Below, one piece after another: positions 43,938 to 53,065 of a DNA stretch of 62,735 nucleotides (positions are counted from its first letter, which is position 1; every line of letters starts with the position of its first letter). The stretch comes from Euryarchaeota archaeon UBA439. GTDB lineage: Archaea; Thermoplasmatota; Poseidoniia; Poseidoniales; Thalassarchaeaceae. A model generated the notes under the pieces. That model made no database searches. It was not told the DNA's origin and saw nothing but the letters and a program-made list of their open reading frames with translations. A program made the position numbers and the translations under genes. The stretch covers positions 1 to 62,735 of the forward strand of contig DANB01000019.1 of NCBI GenBank assembly GCA_002497245.1, given 5' to 3'.

Positions 43938-45659
43938 TTATCCGTGCAACCAAAGTAGTTTGATTACATCATCATCATTCGATTCAATTTTGGCATAACC
44001 CACTCTTTCTAATTGCACAACATTATTTTTAATTATTTGAATATCTTCCATCATACCTTCTTGTATAACTATTTCATTATCTTTTGGAATAGTAAGAATT
44101 GCCTTTTTTGCTATTGACTTTGGAAGCCAATGTACAATTTGTCTTTTATCCGTTCGTTCAATTGATTGAATGATGCCATTAGAATCTTGTATTTCAATAT
44201 CTGCAAAATCCTTCAAACGAATTTCACTATGTTCTAAATCTCTAGCTTCTATGTATATTTCTAAATCTTCCAAATCCCATTCTCTATGTCCTTTAATTTC
44301 GTTCAATGGATGTTTATTAAGAGTTAATTTTCTTTCAATTTGAGTATTATTGTCGTCTAACCTAATTCTCTGCGGGTTTCTGACAAAAACTCTTCTTTCA
44401 CAACTTGAATCAATCTTACTTGAATTGAAAGACTCTATTGTTTGTAGAGATACTGAAATATCCTTTTGCGTCAAACCAAGATCTATCCAGAAATCTCTCA
44501 TGGCATCGGAATCAAAACCTCTTCTGCGAAGAGCTCTAAGTGTGGGCAATCTTGGGTCATCCCAACCTGAGTATTTTTCATTTTCTATTTCTTGTCTCAT
44601 ACCCGATGTAGAAAAACTTCCAAATTCATGAATTTTAACTCTACCCCAATATAATGTTTCAGGATATTTCCAACCAAAATGCTCGTAAAGTAAAGTTTGT
44701 TTTCTAGTAGAATCCATTAAATCTTTACCTCTTATTATGTGGGTGACTCCTTGCTCGTAGTCTTCTATTGCACTTTGAAAATCTAACAACGGCCAAACTT
44801 TGTATTTGTCACCCACCATTGGATGAGTTGTATGTTGTATTCTTAACGCTGGCCAATCTCTAAGGGCAGGATTAGGAAGATTCATTTCTGTTTTCACTCT
44901 TACAACTGCCATTCCTTCACCAATTAGCCCATTATTCATTTCATCCCAATCTGAAAGATTTTCTTTAGGATCTTTTATTCTACAGGGGCATTCTTTGGAA
45001 CTATCTCTTAATTTCTTGAAGTTCTCTGCAGAGCATTTACAGACGTAACCAAAATCGTCACTCAACATTTTTTTAGCATATTTCATGTAGATATCCATTC
45101 TCTCAGATGCTCTTACTATTATGTCTGGCTCTTTTCCAGTTAACCATTTGTAATCTTCTTCAATCCAGGCATATGCTTCTTTTAGTGGCGGTTTAACTTT
45201 AGAATCTGTATCGTCAAACCTTAGTACGACTTTCCCTTCATAATTCTTAGCATATTCTGAATTAATTGTCACGCCCCTAGCATGACCTAATGTCAGAGGC
45301 CCGTTAGGATTTGGAGCAAATCTCAAAATCACGTTCCCCTGAACCGCATTTGGCAGATCTTTCAAACCTGTCCTTTTCACTTGTTTTTGCCTATTTAATG
45401 CCTCAGGATTAATGGTTTCTAATAGTTGACGAACTACTATAATTCCTTCATTCTGAGCCATATCATTTGCATTTTTGACTTCAATATCTACTAATTGTTT
45501 AAGTTCTCTAGCTTTACTTCTTAGATCAGGTCTTTCTCCAAGTATTCTCCCTAATACTGAACCTGATTGTCCAGCGCCATCATATTCAACAGCATTTTGC
45601 AAAGCATATTTTCTGACAATATTTGTGATTTCAAAATCCCAATCTGCCGCATCAGCCAT
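43938..45659 (-). CDS. gltX: Glutamyl-tRNA synthetase (archaeal type)
   Basis: The 573-residue class I synthetase charges tRNA(Glu); in archaea without GlnRS it also makes Glu-tRNA(Gln) for GatDE. The HIGH-like motif is in RFAPNPNGPLTLGHARG (about 113-129). VVLRFDDTDSK follows, and the KMSKS-equivalent is in FGSFSTSGMR. Two CxC pairs (YVCKCSAEN and ECPCRIKD) probably bind zinc. The C-terminal half is the beta-barrel anticodon-binding type shared with eukaryotic GlnRS/GluRS. ATG 45659 was chosen because it is preceded by GGTGAGG (45668-45674 on this strand); TTG 45704 or ATG 45689 would give longer forms, the first overlapping rnhB. It lies downstream of rnhB in the same transcription unit. 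Confidence 0.93.
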   Translation of the reverse strand: MADAADWDFEITNIVRKYALQNAVEYDGAGQSGSVLGRILGERPDLRSKARELKQLVDIEVKNANDMAQNEGIIVVRQLLETINPEALNRQKQVKRTGLKDLPNAVQGNVILRFAPNPNGPLTLGHARGVTINSEYAKNYEGKVVLRFDDTDSKVKPPLKEAYAWIEEDYKWLTGKEPDIIVRASERMDIYMKYAKKMLSDDFGYVCKCSAENFKKLRDSSKECPCRIKDPKENLSDWDEMNNGLIGEGMAVVRVKTEMNLPNPALRDWPALRIQHTTHPMVGDKYKVWPLLDFQSAIEDYEQGVTHIIRGKDLMDSTRKQTLLYEHFGWKYPETLYWGRVKIHEFGSFSTSGMRQEIENEKYSGWDDPRLPTLRALRRRGFDSDAMRDFWIDLGLTQKDISVSLQTIESFNSSKIDSSCERRVFVRNPQRIRLDDNNTQIERKLTLNKHPLNEIKGHREWDLEDLEIYIEARDLEHSEIRLKDFADIEIQDSNGIIQSIERTDKRQIVHWLPKSIAKKAILTIPKDNEIVIQEGMMEDIQIIKNNVVQLERVGYAKIESNDDDVIKLLWLHG

Positions 45660-45697
45660 AATATCGTCCTCACCACTAGACTTCTCCATTTCACTAT

Positions 45698-46426
45698 TTA
45701 CCAATCACTAATTGAGGATTGTCTACTATTTCGCTCTTCCCCGCCTCTTTTTGGAATAGTTTCCTCATTCTCCTTTTCCCAAATATTCTCTATTGTTGCC
45801 CAGGACCATCTCAAATATTTATTTGGTAAATCTCCCTTTATCAATTCCCGAATTGCGACTTTAGTTTTTGGGTCAGATGGATAACCACTTCCTATATCCA
45901 GATTAAGTAATTGGGCTATCTTCTCTATCTCATTATCTCTATGAACTTTAGCAAGAATACTTGCAGCACCAACCAATACATTTTCTAGATCCATTTTATG
46001 TTTCGATTCAATAGTCCATTGTCCCCAACCGTGACCTAATGATTCTCTTACCCGATTACCAAATCGTTGCTCATTTATGTCACATGCATCCAAGTATATT
46101 TTCCCATATTTTTCCTCAATTTTTGTATTATTAATTGCTTCTTTGAATAATTCTACTTCCAAATCATTCAGATTAGTTCGGTCTCTTTCCTTATCTATTC
46201 TATAAGCACTGCAAGTAATCATTCCCACTTTCCAATTTCTTTTTTCTACCTCTGAATAAATTTTCTTAGCCAATTCAATTCTTTTTTTTCTAGTTAAAGA
46301 TTTAGAATCTTTAGCTCCAATATTTGTTAAAATTTCTATGTCCACGGTTGGAACGGCTAATGCACAAACAACAAGAGGTCCTATAGCAGGACCCCTTCCT
46401 GCTTCATCAACTCCTAATTCGTACAT
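45698..46426 (-). CDS. rnhB: Ribonuclease HII
   Basis: RNase HII cuts RNA in RNA-DNA hybrids and removes single ribonucleotides from DNA. The 242-residue protein begins with the family signature YELGVDEAGRGPAIGPLVV, holding the catalytic Asp-Glu at residues 7-8. IYLDACDINEQRFG and ASILAKVHRDNEIEKI contribute the remaining acidic active-site residues. GSGYPSDPKTK near residue 195 is typical of the archaeal form. The start codon directly abuts the stop of the upstream SGNH-like surface protein, and gltX follows within 40 bases, so the three genes form a probable operon. A C-terminal tail of about 25 residues (EKENEETIPKRGGEERN) goes beyond the core. Confidence 0.94.
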   Translation of the reverse strand: MYELGVDEAGRGPAIGPLVVCALAVPTVDIEILTNIGAKDSKSLTRKKRIELAKKIYSEVEKRNWKVGMITCSAYRIDKERDRTNLNDLEVELFKEAINNTKIEEKYGKIYLDACDINEQRFGNRVRESLGHGWGQWTIESKHKMDLENVLVGAASILAKVHRDNEIEKIAQLLNLDIGSGYPSDPKTKVAIRELIKGDLPNKYLRWSWATIENIWEKENEETIPKRGGEERNSRQSSISDW

Positions 46427-49318
46427 TTATTCCTCTTTATCCCTTTTTCTTAATTTCGAGAATCTTGATTCAAAATCATCGTTATCAAGATGTGAATTTT
46501 GTGGATGTACTTCTTTATCAATAGTAATATCGTCTGCTAACTCTACTATGTCCTCTAGTGCATCCTCTGTCATTGCCTTATCTAGTGAATTACTAGCAAT
46601 TTTGATATCATACTTGGACGGGGCCTCTTTTATTTTTGTTTCTTTTTGTTTTGATTTACTCAAAAAATCTGATTCAAATCCCTTAGAATCTATAGTTTCA
46701 CTTTCAACAAAAATCTTTGGCTCTGATTTCTTAATGAATTTTGACATCCATTCTCCTGCTGTTTCTTGATCCATCTCTGAAGGAGGTAGCCCCAGTCTTT
46801 TCCTGTCTTGTTCTATTCTGTATTGTATTGCCTTCACTACCCCTATACTTCCGAACATTATTACAACTAGGCTAATAATAACTGTCTGCCAGACTCTGAA
46901 GAATTCAACAATTACTGATTCTCCATCTTCATTATTTACATCATCCGCTTTTTGTTTAAACAAGTCTTCTTGTTCTGTAACGCTATTTTCAAAGATTATT
47001 CTAGGATCTCTGATTGATCTTGCTTCGATCGAGAGTGTAGGTCCTTCAACATAAAACATAGTCTGAGAGATTTCATCATAAGAAATATTCATCCAAGCTG
47101 TGAAATTAATCATCTGACCTATTTCTACATCTAATACTTCAAATGAACGTGGATTGGGTGAATTCTGTTCTTCTGCTTCTAGAGGTAATTCAAGCTCAAA
47201 ATCAGTAAAAATATTGCAATCTAAATTAACCACTAACCCATCATTGATATTTCCAATATTTTCCATCGTCCATCGTGCGGAAACATTCACAGTTCTTTCT
47301 TGATAATTATAATCATGAATATACACCTCGTTAATCAAATCCCAATTAAAATAGTCTCCAACCACAACTTCAAAAGAAATAGTTTCAGGATTCCATCCAT
47401 CTACCCATAATTCAACAAATATTTCTGCAGACTCTCCTGAAAGAATACCGTCATCTACAGAAATATTTAGGTAAATCTGGTTTTTAATTTGCCCTGCATC
47501 TAAATTAATATTATTTTCACTGATTTCAAGATCTATCCAATCAGGTGTTTCTTTTATTCTTAATTCAAAATTATATGGTATGTCTCCAGTATTTTCTACA
47601 ATTAATTCTGTTCGACAACTATCGCCTGGTTTAGTTTCAAATTGACAGTCTATATTATTCAGTTCTAAGTTCCCACCAGACCTCGGAACAATGTTTACTC
47701 TCTGTGTGACATTAACTGCTTCATCGGGGATAGCAGTACTCCATACTTTAATCTCAAAGAATATTGTTCCAGTTATTAGGTATGGCGATTGAATTTGAAA
47801 TCTTATTTTTCCGGTTTCATTCGGCCACATTGCATTAAGTTCCATTTTATCTTGTATGAAAACATTCCAATCGTCTAATGCAAATGCTTGCGAGAAATCT
47901 CCTAATGCAGTTCCATTTTCATTGACCGGTCTTACACTTACTGCAATATCTCTCTGAGTATTGCCCAAGTTCCTAGCAGTCATTTCAATTGTCGCAACAT
48001 CATATGGGGAAATAGAATACGTCCCTCCTCCATTTACGATTTCAACTCCATGAAAGTAACCATACCTCATTGAAAAATTATACCAGTCATTACTTCCTGT
48101 AACGTTAGAATTGATTTCCATTGAGAATTGATGCAAAGAATTAGCTAAAGGCATCCCATTTTCAGTCATAGGAGCCGTAATTGAGAATTCAGTCCATCCC
48201 GTGGCGTCTGATAGAATCTCGAAATCAAATCCATTTGATGTATCTGACGAGTATTCCCATTCAATTATCCAACTATCGGGCCCATGAATCTTAATGTTCA
48301 CTACGTCATTAAATTCCGCTAAATTTGTATAATTCACATTCAAATTTATTAGATTCCCTGGATCAATAGCAAAGACGGATCCTGAATCTGGCCCAAATTC
48401 TACACCTGGACCCTCTTCAATTTCAAATGGATATAGATAATCTGGAGTATTATTGAAAACAGTATCGGCTGCAGCTTCTTGTAATTCTAAAGCCCTTTCC
48501 TGCGATATCCCTGATGGGAAGTTTTCCCCCACCGGCGAGTTTCCAGTGATTACTGCATAAATTACACAAGATGTAAGATATGTTCCATCTATTGATGGAT
48601 GTGAACCATCTGAGTAAAGACTTGAAAACGAATTTTCTCCTTGCGAAGGATCAATTCCTGTTTCATTAACTTGATTATAGATGTTTTTGAATGCAAGTCC
48701 TGCGGGTGCCAAGAATACAGGTTTTTCGGCATTAGTTGTATTTTCAAGATACATTTCATAGCCTTGTTGAAGATGAAGTTGCATTGTCAAATAATCAGGA
48801 TTTCTAATTGGGTTATTCGCATCACCATCTTTTCGGCCCCACGTCATTAGTAGAATTGTTTCTCCTCCTTCTGATTTTATTCTTTCATTTAGGTCTTCGA
48901 CAGCATTTTTACTATCGCTCCAGAACTCAGAACTAGTTGGAAATGATGGGACTTGACTTTGGTCTTGTAGAATTACGTAGTCATGGCCTTCAGAAAGTTT
49001 TAGATTCAATTCACTATTTTGTTGGTTCAAATCCTCGGAATGATCAGATAATTTCATACCTCCTCCTGTTACAGATTGTACATTCGAATTTTCTCCTGAA
49101 ATATCTAATATATTTTCTAGTCGCTGGTCTAAGTCATTAAAACTTGTATAAGAATTTCCAACTAATAATATGTCTAAACTTATTGTATCTTCATGACCCT
49201 GCTCGTGTTCTTTCGAGATAGTGTTCATTTGGTAATTTAATTCATCAGTATCGGTAAAACTACCTACTTGTATTAAGATTAAGGATGTAATAAACACTGC
49301 CGCGAAACCTCTCTCCAT
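46427..49318 (-). CDS. SGNH-like secreted protein with beta-sandwich domains and membrane anchor
   Basis: The 963-residue protein has a signal peptide (FAAVFITSLILIQVGSF) and an SGNH/GDSL-hydrolase-like domain at about 47-285. Its nucleophile block is ILLVGNSYTSF (Ser56, GNS instead of GDS). Other blocks are SVTGGGM, DYVILQDQSQ and LYSDGSHPSIDGTYL, which supplies Asp and His at about 236-239. Such enzymes deacylate or deacetylate esters, often on carbohydrates. The middle is a series of NEW3/CARDB-like beta-sandwiches (IDCQFETKPGDSCRTELIVE). A membrane helix lies at about 806-828 and a charged tail of about 135 residues follows. The gene heads a unit with rnhB (no gap) and gltX. Catalytic activity is likely but not certain, given the changed GDS block. 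Confidence 0.82.
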   Translation of the reverse strand: MERGFAAVFITSLILIQVGSFTDTDELNYQMNTISKEHEQGHEDTISLDILLVGNSYTSFNDLDQRLENILDISGENSNVQSVTGGGMKLSDHSEDLNQQNSELNLKLSEGHDYVILQDQSQVPSFPTSSEFWSDSKNAVEDLNERIKSEGGETILLMTWGRKDGDANNPIRNPDYLTMQLHLQQGYEMYLENTTNAEKPVFLAPAGLAFKNIYNQVNETGIDPSQGENSFSSLYSDGSHPSIDGTYLTSCVIYAVITGNSPVGENFPSGISQERALELQEAAADTVFNNTPDYLYPFEIEEGPGVEFGPDSGSVFAIDPGNLINLNVNYTNLAEFNDVVNIKIHGPDSWIIEWEYSSDTSNGFDFEILSDATGWTEFSITAPMTENGMPLANSLHQFSMEINSNVTGSNDWYNFSMRYGYFHGVEIVNGGGTYSISPYDVATIEMTARNLGNTQRDIAVSVRPVNENGTALGDFSQAFALDDWNVFIQDKMELNAMWPNETGKIRFQIQSPYLITGTIFFEIKVWSTAIPDEAVNVTQRVNIVPRSGGNLELNNIDCQFETKPGDSCRTELIVENTGDIPYNFELRIKETPDWIDLEISENNINLDAGQIKNQIYLNISVDDGILSGESAEIFVELWVDGWNPETISFEVVVGDYFNWDLINEVYIHDYNYQERTVNVSARWTMENIGNINDGLVVNLDCNIFTDFELELPLEAEEQNSPNPRSFEVLDVEIGQMINFTAWMNISYDEISQTMFYVEGPTLSIEARSIRDPRIIFENSVTEQEDLFKQKADDVNNEDGESVIVEFFRVWQTVIISLVVIMFGSIGVVKAIQYRIEQDRKRLGLPPSEMDQETAGEWMSKFIKKSEPKIFVESETIDSKGFESDFLSKSKQKETKIKEAPSKYDIKIASNSLDKAMTEDALEDIVELADDITIDKEVHPQNSHLDNDDFESRFSKLRKRDKEE

Positions 49319-49410
49319 GCCACATCCTGAGTGTTCTACTCTTTGATTATCTCCCTGTTTTGTTCAGAAATTAGGGAAGTGTTGAAGTCCTTAGTCGCTG
49401 CTGTCAGTAT

Positions 49411-49599
49411 ATGGCACCGATATGGCCGTTCAGAAAGAAATCTTCCGGGAGCAAGAAATCTTCTAAAATTGAAGATAACATAGTAGTTGAATATGAAAGG
49501 GAAGTTAGGAGCGATAAAAAGGAAGAAAAAAATCGTTCCCACCTTACAAATAAGACTTTTATTGACGCTATGGCCTTACTCTCAGATGACAGTGAATAA
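49411..49599 (+). CDS. Possible small charged protein
   Basis: A 62-residue reading frame begins at ATG 49411 (MAPIWPFRKKSSGSKKSSK) and ends LTNKTFIDAMALLSDDSE. It has a basic, Ser-rich N-terminal part, a charged middle and an amphipathic end. It fills the space between the divergent SGNH-protein gene and the convergent pheT stop at 49607. Protein-like composition and snug placement support it. A 68-residue frame on the other strand (49336-49542) overlaps it and looks less likely. No family is recognised. Confidence 0.5.
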   Translation: MAPIWPFRKKSSGSKKSSKIEDNIVVEYEREVRSDKKEEKNRSHLTNKTFIDAMALLSDDSE

Positions 49600-49606
49600 A
49601 TGTAAA

Positions 49607-51361
49607 TTAAAGTATAGGGTCAGGTATTGTCCTGCCTAGTGCATCTACATCAAATTCGCCAGCTTGAATTGGAACTTTTAAGCCAAACTCGAATGATACC
49701 TTTGGATCGATTTCTCCTATTTGTCCAACTTCAATCTCACTAATTATTACTTTAGCTCCTCTACCTTTTATCCAAGGCCCTTCTTCATGATTAATTTCTT
49801 CCCATTTTATCTCTGAGAGGTTTGCTCCTAAGTCTCTAAGCAGTGCACTAGCAATGCCCTTAGCGGCAGAAAATCCTCCTCCAACTTCTGCACAAGCCCA
49901 TGAAAGACGGGTTTTATTTTCTGAATCTCTAACTACTTCTCCTAACTCATGTACTCTTTGGGGTAGTTCATGATGCCTATTCGCTGCTAAAAGATTTAGC
50001 AGTGAAGGCAAAATGTTTTGTCTTAACATTGTATGTTCGTTAGTTATAGGATTCGAAATTATTGTACTTTTAGTTTCTTCACTCCATCTAACTCTTTCAA
50101 ATTGATCACGTTTATTTGATAGTGTTAAACTTTGAGTTTCTTGTAATCCTAATGAGCAAAGACTCGAACTAATTCTTCTATGTAGGTTAGACGAAGGTAG
50201 AGGAATTGCATCTAGATGTACAGTGGATAACTGGTCAGGTAAGTTGTCATAACCATATCCTATTGCAATATCTTCTACGATATCAACAGGGTGCATAATA
50301 TCATTCCTCCATCTTGGCATTGAAATAATATGTTCCTTTTCACCGACAATACAATCTGCCCATCTCTCAATTTTATCTGGTCCATCAGTTACAGTTCTAG
50401 TGTCTACTAACTCTCCCCCCATTTTTTTAATTGAGTTAGCAATTTCTGTTTTGCTTAATTCGACACCAAGAATATTTCTAATCAATCTATCTGGGACTTT
50501 ATGATTTTTCGGATCACCTCTTGGTACAGTCAATAATTCTTGATCCCAATTCTTTATCTGGATTGATTCGATTTCTCCTCCTCTTTCTGCAAGTGATAAG
50601 CATACCAATAGTAAACATGCTTCACAAGATCTTTCATCCCAACCTGTGACGTCAATGAAAAAATCTCTAGTCTGCTCATTTACAGTAGTATGATCTCCAT
50701 TGATAATCGGGGGGAATGAAAGAACCTTGTCTTCAGAGTCTATTATTACGGGGTAAGTCTCCATATCTGACATAAGATGTGCATATTCCTTACCTTTAGG
50801 ATGTAATTCCAATATGTCCTCAATACTCATTTCTTTTTCTTCAGCCAATGGGATAAATTTGTATTTTTTGTCAACAGAAATCACTCTGAATGGAGGACTT
50901 AATTGAGACAAATCATGAACTCCAATTGAAGCAAATTTCCTTTTCCTGCCCAAAGTCAAATGTAACTTTTCTTGATGATCCATCAATGACTGAATAAATT
51001 CGTCTTTTTCTTTTAGACTTGTTCCATTATCTACTCCTCTGACAACAGCTCCCAAAATTACTGGGCGTATTTTTTCAAGAGTTTTATCAACATCGACATT
51101 TATTTCTCCTTGGCCTATTTCGAGTTCAGGCGAATCGCTAACAGAATTTAGAAAAGCTCTAGCTGCTCTAGAAATAGTTTCATGACTGAGCAAGTCTGTC
51201 CTATCTGGAAAAATTTCTATTTCAATTCCTTTACTATCATTTTCTTCTACTACGCACCCTATTGATGGCATTCTTTCTTCCCAATCTTTTGAGTCATATT
51301 TTACATCCTTTATTTTGTGAAGATATTCTAATATGCTGTGATTAAATTTCAATGTCGGCAT
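49607..51361 (-). CDS. pheT: Phenylalanyl-tRNA synthetase beta subunit
   Basis: PheT pairs with PheS to charge tRNA(Phe). The 584-residue protein has the archaeal/eukaryotic beta-subunit layout: PTLKFNHSILEYL at the start, FPDRTDLLSHE, a B3/B4-like region with FIQSLMDHQEKLHLTLGRKR, then the B5 and catalytic-like core (PRWRNDIMHPVDIVEDIAIGYGYDN, ESQSLTLSNK-type motif, GEIDPKVSFEFGL). ATG 51361 is supported by AGGTGAT eight bases upstream, a site that overlaps the stop codon of the preceding gene, so translation is probably coupled. pheS is not next to it in this window. Confidence 0.94.
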   Translation of the reverse strand: MPTLKFNHSILEYLHKIKDVKYDSKDWEERMPSIGCVVEENDSKGIEIEIFPDRTDLLSHETISRAARAFLNSVSDSPELEIGQGEINVDVDKTLEKIRPVILGAVVRGVDNGTSLKEKDEFIQSLMDHQEKLHLTLGRKRKFASIGVHDLSQLSPPFRVISVDKKYKFIPLAEEKEMSIEDILELHPKGKEYAHLMSDMETYPVIIDSEDKVLSFPPIINGDHTTVNEQTRDFFIDVTGWDERSCEACLLLVCLSLAERGGEIESIQIKNWDQELLTVPRGDPKNHKVPDRLIRNILGVELSKTEIANSIKKMGGELVDTRTVTDGPDKIERWADCIVGEKEHIISMPRWRNDIMHPVDIVEDIAIGYGYDNLPDQLSTVHLDAIPLPSSNLHRRISSSLCSLGLQETQSLTLSNKRDQFERVRWSEETKSTIISNPITNEHTMLRQNILPSLLNLLAANRHHELPQRVHELGEVVRDSENKTRLSWACAEVGGGFSAAKGIASALLRDLGANLSEIKWEEINHEEGPWIKGRGAKVIISEIEVGQIGEIDPKVSFEFGLKVPIQAGEFDVDALGRTIPDPIL

Positions 51362-51364
51362 AGT

Positions 51365-51371
51365 ATCACCT
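51365..51371 (-). promoter_or_regulatory. Ribosome site of pheT overlapping the upstream stop codon
   Basis: On the minus strand AGGTGAT occupies these bases and shares two bases with the TAG stop (51370-51372) of the glutamate-synthase-like gene. It fixes the pheT start at 51361 and points to translational coupling of the two genes. Confidence 0.6.
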
Positions 51372-52908
51372 AGTTTCCAAGCCACATTGGAAGAGGGCGG
51401 TCATATCCTATTAATCTCAAGCCTGAAATAGCAGCAGTATCATAATCTATCGCCCTTAAATTTCTTCGAGTAATTTCTTCTAGACTTTGAACACCTAAAT
51501 CGGTCATCCAACCATTTATGGTTGATTTCAGCCAAAGAAGATTTTCTTCTATTTTTTCGTCATTATTCGGAGCGACAATTAATGAACAGCCAGCACCTTT
51601 AGCTACGATGAAATCCTCAGCACTAGGGCTTTCATCTAATTTAATTAACAAATATTTCCCTTGTTCTTTGATATTCATTGCTCTTGATGCCAAACCAATC
51701 CTAGGTAATGCAGCCGCAGCTCTACTCCCGCCAGGAGTCGCAGCGTTGATAATTGCTCCATCTAAATTCAAATCAATAATCATTCTAAGTAAATTCTCTA
51801 CTCTATCTACTCTGTCTCTTAACATCACAAGAGATTTATTATTCATTTTACTTCTTAAAGAAACAATTAAAGCCTCTATTTCAGCATCATTCATCTTAGG
51901 CAAAGCCTCTAAATTTAGAACTATTCCTGAACATGCATTCAGATAATCTGAGACTTGAACTATATTATCTTGATCAATATCTAGCAAATCGATTTCTCTT
52001 GGCGATTCCCTCACTAAAAATGGTTGCCTAGAGGTCATCAAATTATTAGAAGTTGCAACTTTCTCTCTTTCAACAAGCCAGGGAATTGGAAAAACGACTC
52101 CTTCATCTTCATCATTTTTTTTCAGTAATGTCTCGCAATCTAATTTTTCGTACAGTGACTGTTTATTTTTTCCAGATGGTACTAGTAATATGTTTTCTAA
52201 ACCTTCCATAATACTAATTTCAGGGTGCTCAAAAACATTGGTATCTTTTTCTGAAGGTATAATTACTAGAGCATCTTTATTTATTGACAAACCTAGAGGT
52301 TCTAAATGTTCAGAAACTTCTGAAATTTCTTTCGATTTAATTTCTCTAATTTCTGCACCCGCTCCAGCAGGTGGACAATTGCCTGAGACAATTATTTTCC
52401 CTCCAATCATCCCTATTCCCGGTTCCTTTCCTACAGAGCCTAAAACAATCATTGTCCCTCCAGACATTCCCGCGCCCACTCTTTCTCCAGCATGCCCGCG
52501 AATTAGAATCGTACCTTCTTTCATAGATTCACCTGCAAAATCAGATACCGATCCTTGGACATTGATTATCCCTCCTCTCATGTTGGAGCCGATTCTATCT
52601 CCGGCATCCTTTTCGATAATTAATCTACCATCTTCCTGAAAAGCACCGGCCATTGAAGAGCATCCTCCTTGAATAGTTAGATTTCCTCCTCTATTCATAG
52701 CTCCGCAGCATTCTCCTAAGTTGCCTAGAAGTAAAACTCTAGATTTCTTTGGGAGATGAGTTATTACACCTATTTCTCCATCTTTTGGTTTTTCATCACC
52801 GTTTCTACCCCATCCAATTCGGACTAATAGGTCACGTTCCAATGCTTCTACAAGCATTTTTTCAAGGTCACGATTTAATTTAACGCTCTTATCGGTGACC
52901 TCGCGCAT
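51370..52908 (-). CDS. Glutamate-synthase-like protein: GXGXG domain plus degenerate FMN-barrel domain
   Basis: The 512-residue protein starts with a GXGXG beta-solenoid (about 50-195), seen in repeats such as GNLTIQGGCSSMAGAF, GGIINVQGSVSDFAG and GGTMIVLGSVGKEPGIGM. This domain is shared by the C-terminus of glutamate synthase and formylmethanofuran dehydrogenase subunit C. Residues about 330-512 resemble part of the FMN-binding TIM barrel of glutamate synthase (LDGAIINAATPGGSRAAAALP, AEDFIVAKGAGCSLIVAP, DLGVQSLEEITRRNLRAID). The glutaminase domain and the Cys cluster for the 3Fe-4S centre are absent, and the domain order is reversed relative to GltB. It is translationally coupled to pheT. 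Normal glutamate synthase activity is unlikely; it may act as a scaffold or have an altered reaction. Confidence 0.78.
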   Translation of the reverse strand: MREVTDKSVKLNRDLEKMLVEALERDLLVRIGWGRNGDEKPKDGEIGVITHLPKKSRVLLLGNLGECCGAMNRGGNLTIQGGCSSMAGAFQEDGRLIIEKDAGDRIGSNMRGGIINVQGSVSDFAGESMKEGTILIRGHAGERVGAGMSGGTMIVLGSVGKEPGIGMIGGKIIVSGNCPPAGAGAEIREIKSKEISEVSEHLEPLGLSINKDALVIIPSEKDTNVFEHPEISIMEGLENILLVPSGKNKQSLYEKLDCETLLKKNDEDEGVVFPIPWLVEREKVATSNNLMTSRQPFLVRESPREIDLLDIDQDNIVQVSDYLNACSGIVLNLEALPKMNDAEIEALIVSLRSKMNNKSLVMLRDRVDRVENLLRMIIDLNLDGAIINAATPGGSRAAAALPRIGLASRAMNIKEQGKYLLIKLDESPSAEDFIVAKGAGCSLIVAPNNDEKIEENLLWLKSTINGWMTDLGVQSLEEITRRNLRAIDYDTAAISGLRLIGYDRPLPMWLGN

Positions 52909-53065
52909 AGACTATCATGACTCTGAGGGTGTATTTAGTCTTGATTCTGACGGTTTGAAGGGTAATTAATGTACTAAAAATTAAATTAAGTTTGTAGTTT
53001 AAAAAGGGTATATTGATAGAGTTTCTACTCGGGCATGATATTGTCAAAGGGTAGTTAGTGAGATT
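52909..53065. promoter_or_regulatory. Divergent promoter region upstream of gap
   Basis: This 157-base gap separates the glutamate-synthase-like gene from gap. On the plus strand a strong TATA-like TTTAAAAAG lies at 52998-53006, predicting a start near 53030 and a leader of about 35 bases. AGTGAG before ATG 53066 is a weak ribosome site. AT-rich sequence at 52965-52990 may drive the minus-strand gene. Confidence 0.5.

Noticed and set aside
49336..49542. A 68-residue minus-strand frame starting in the gap before pheT
   Set aside because: It overlaps both the small plus-strand gene and the promoter area of the SGNH protein gene; its product is rich in Phe and Arg without a sensible fold.
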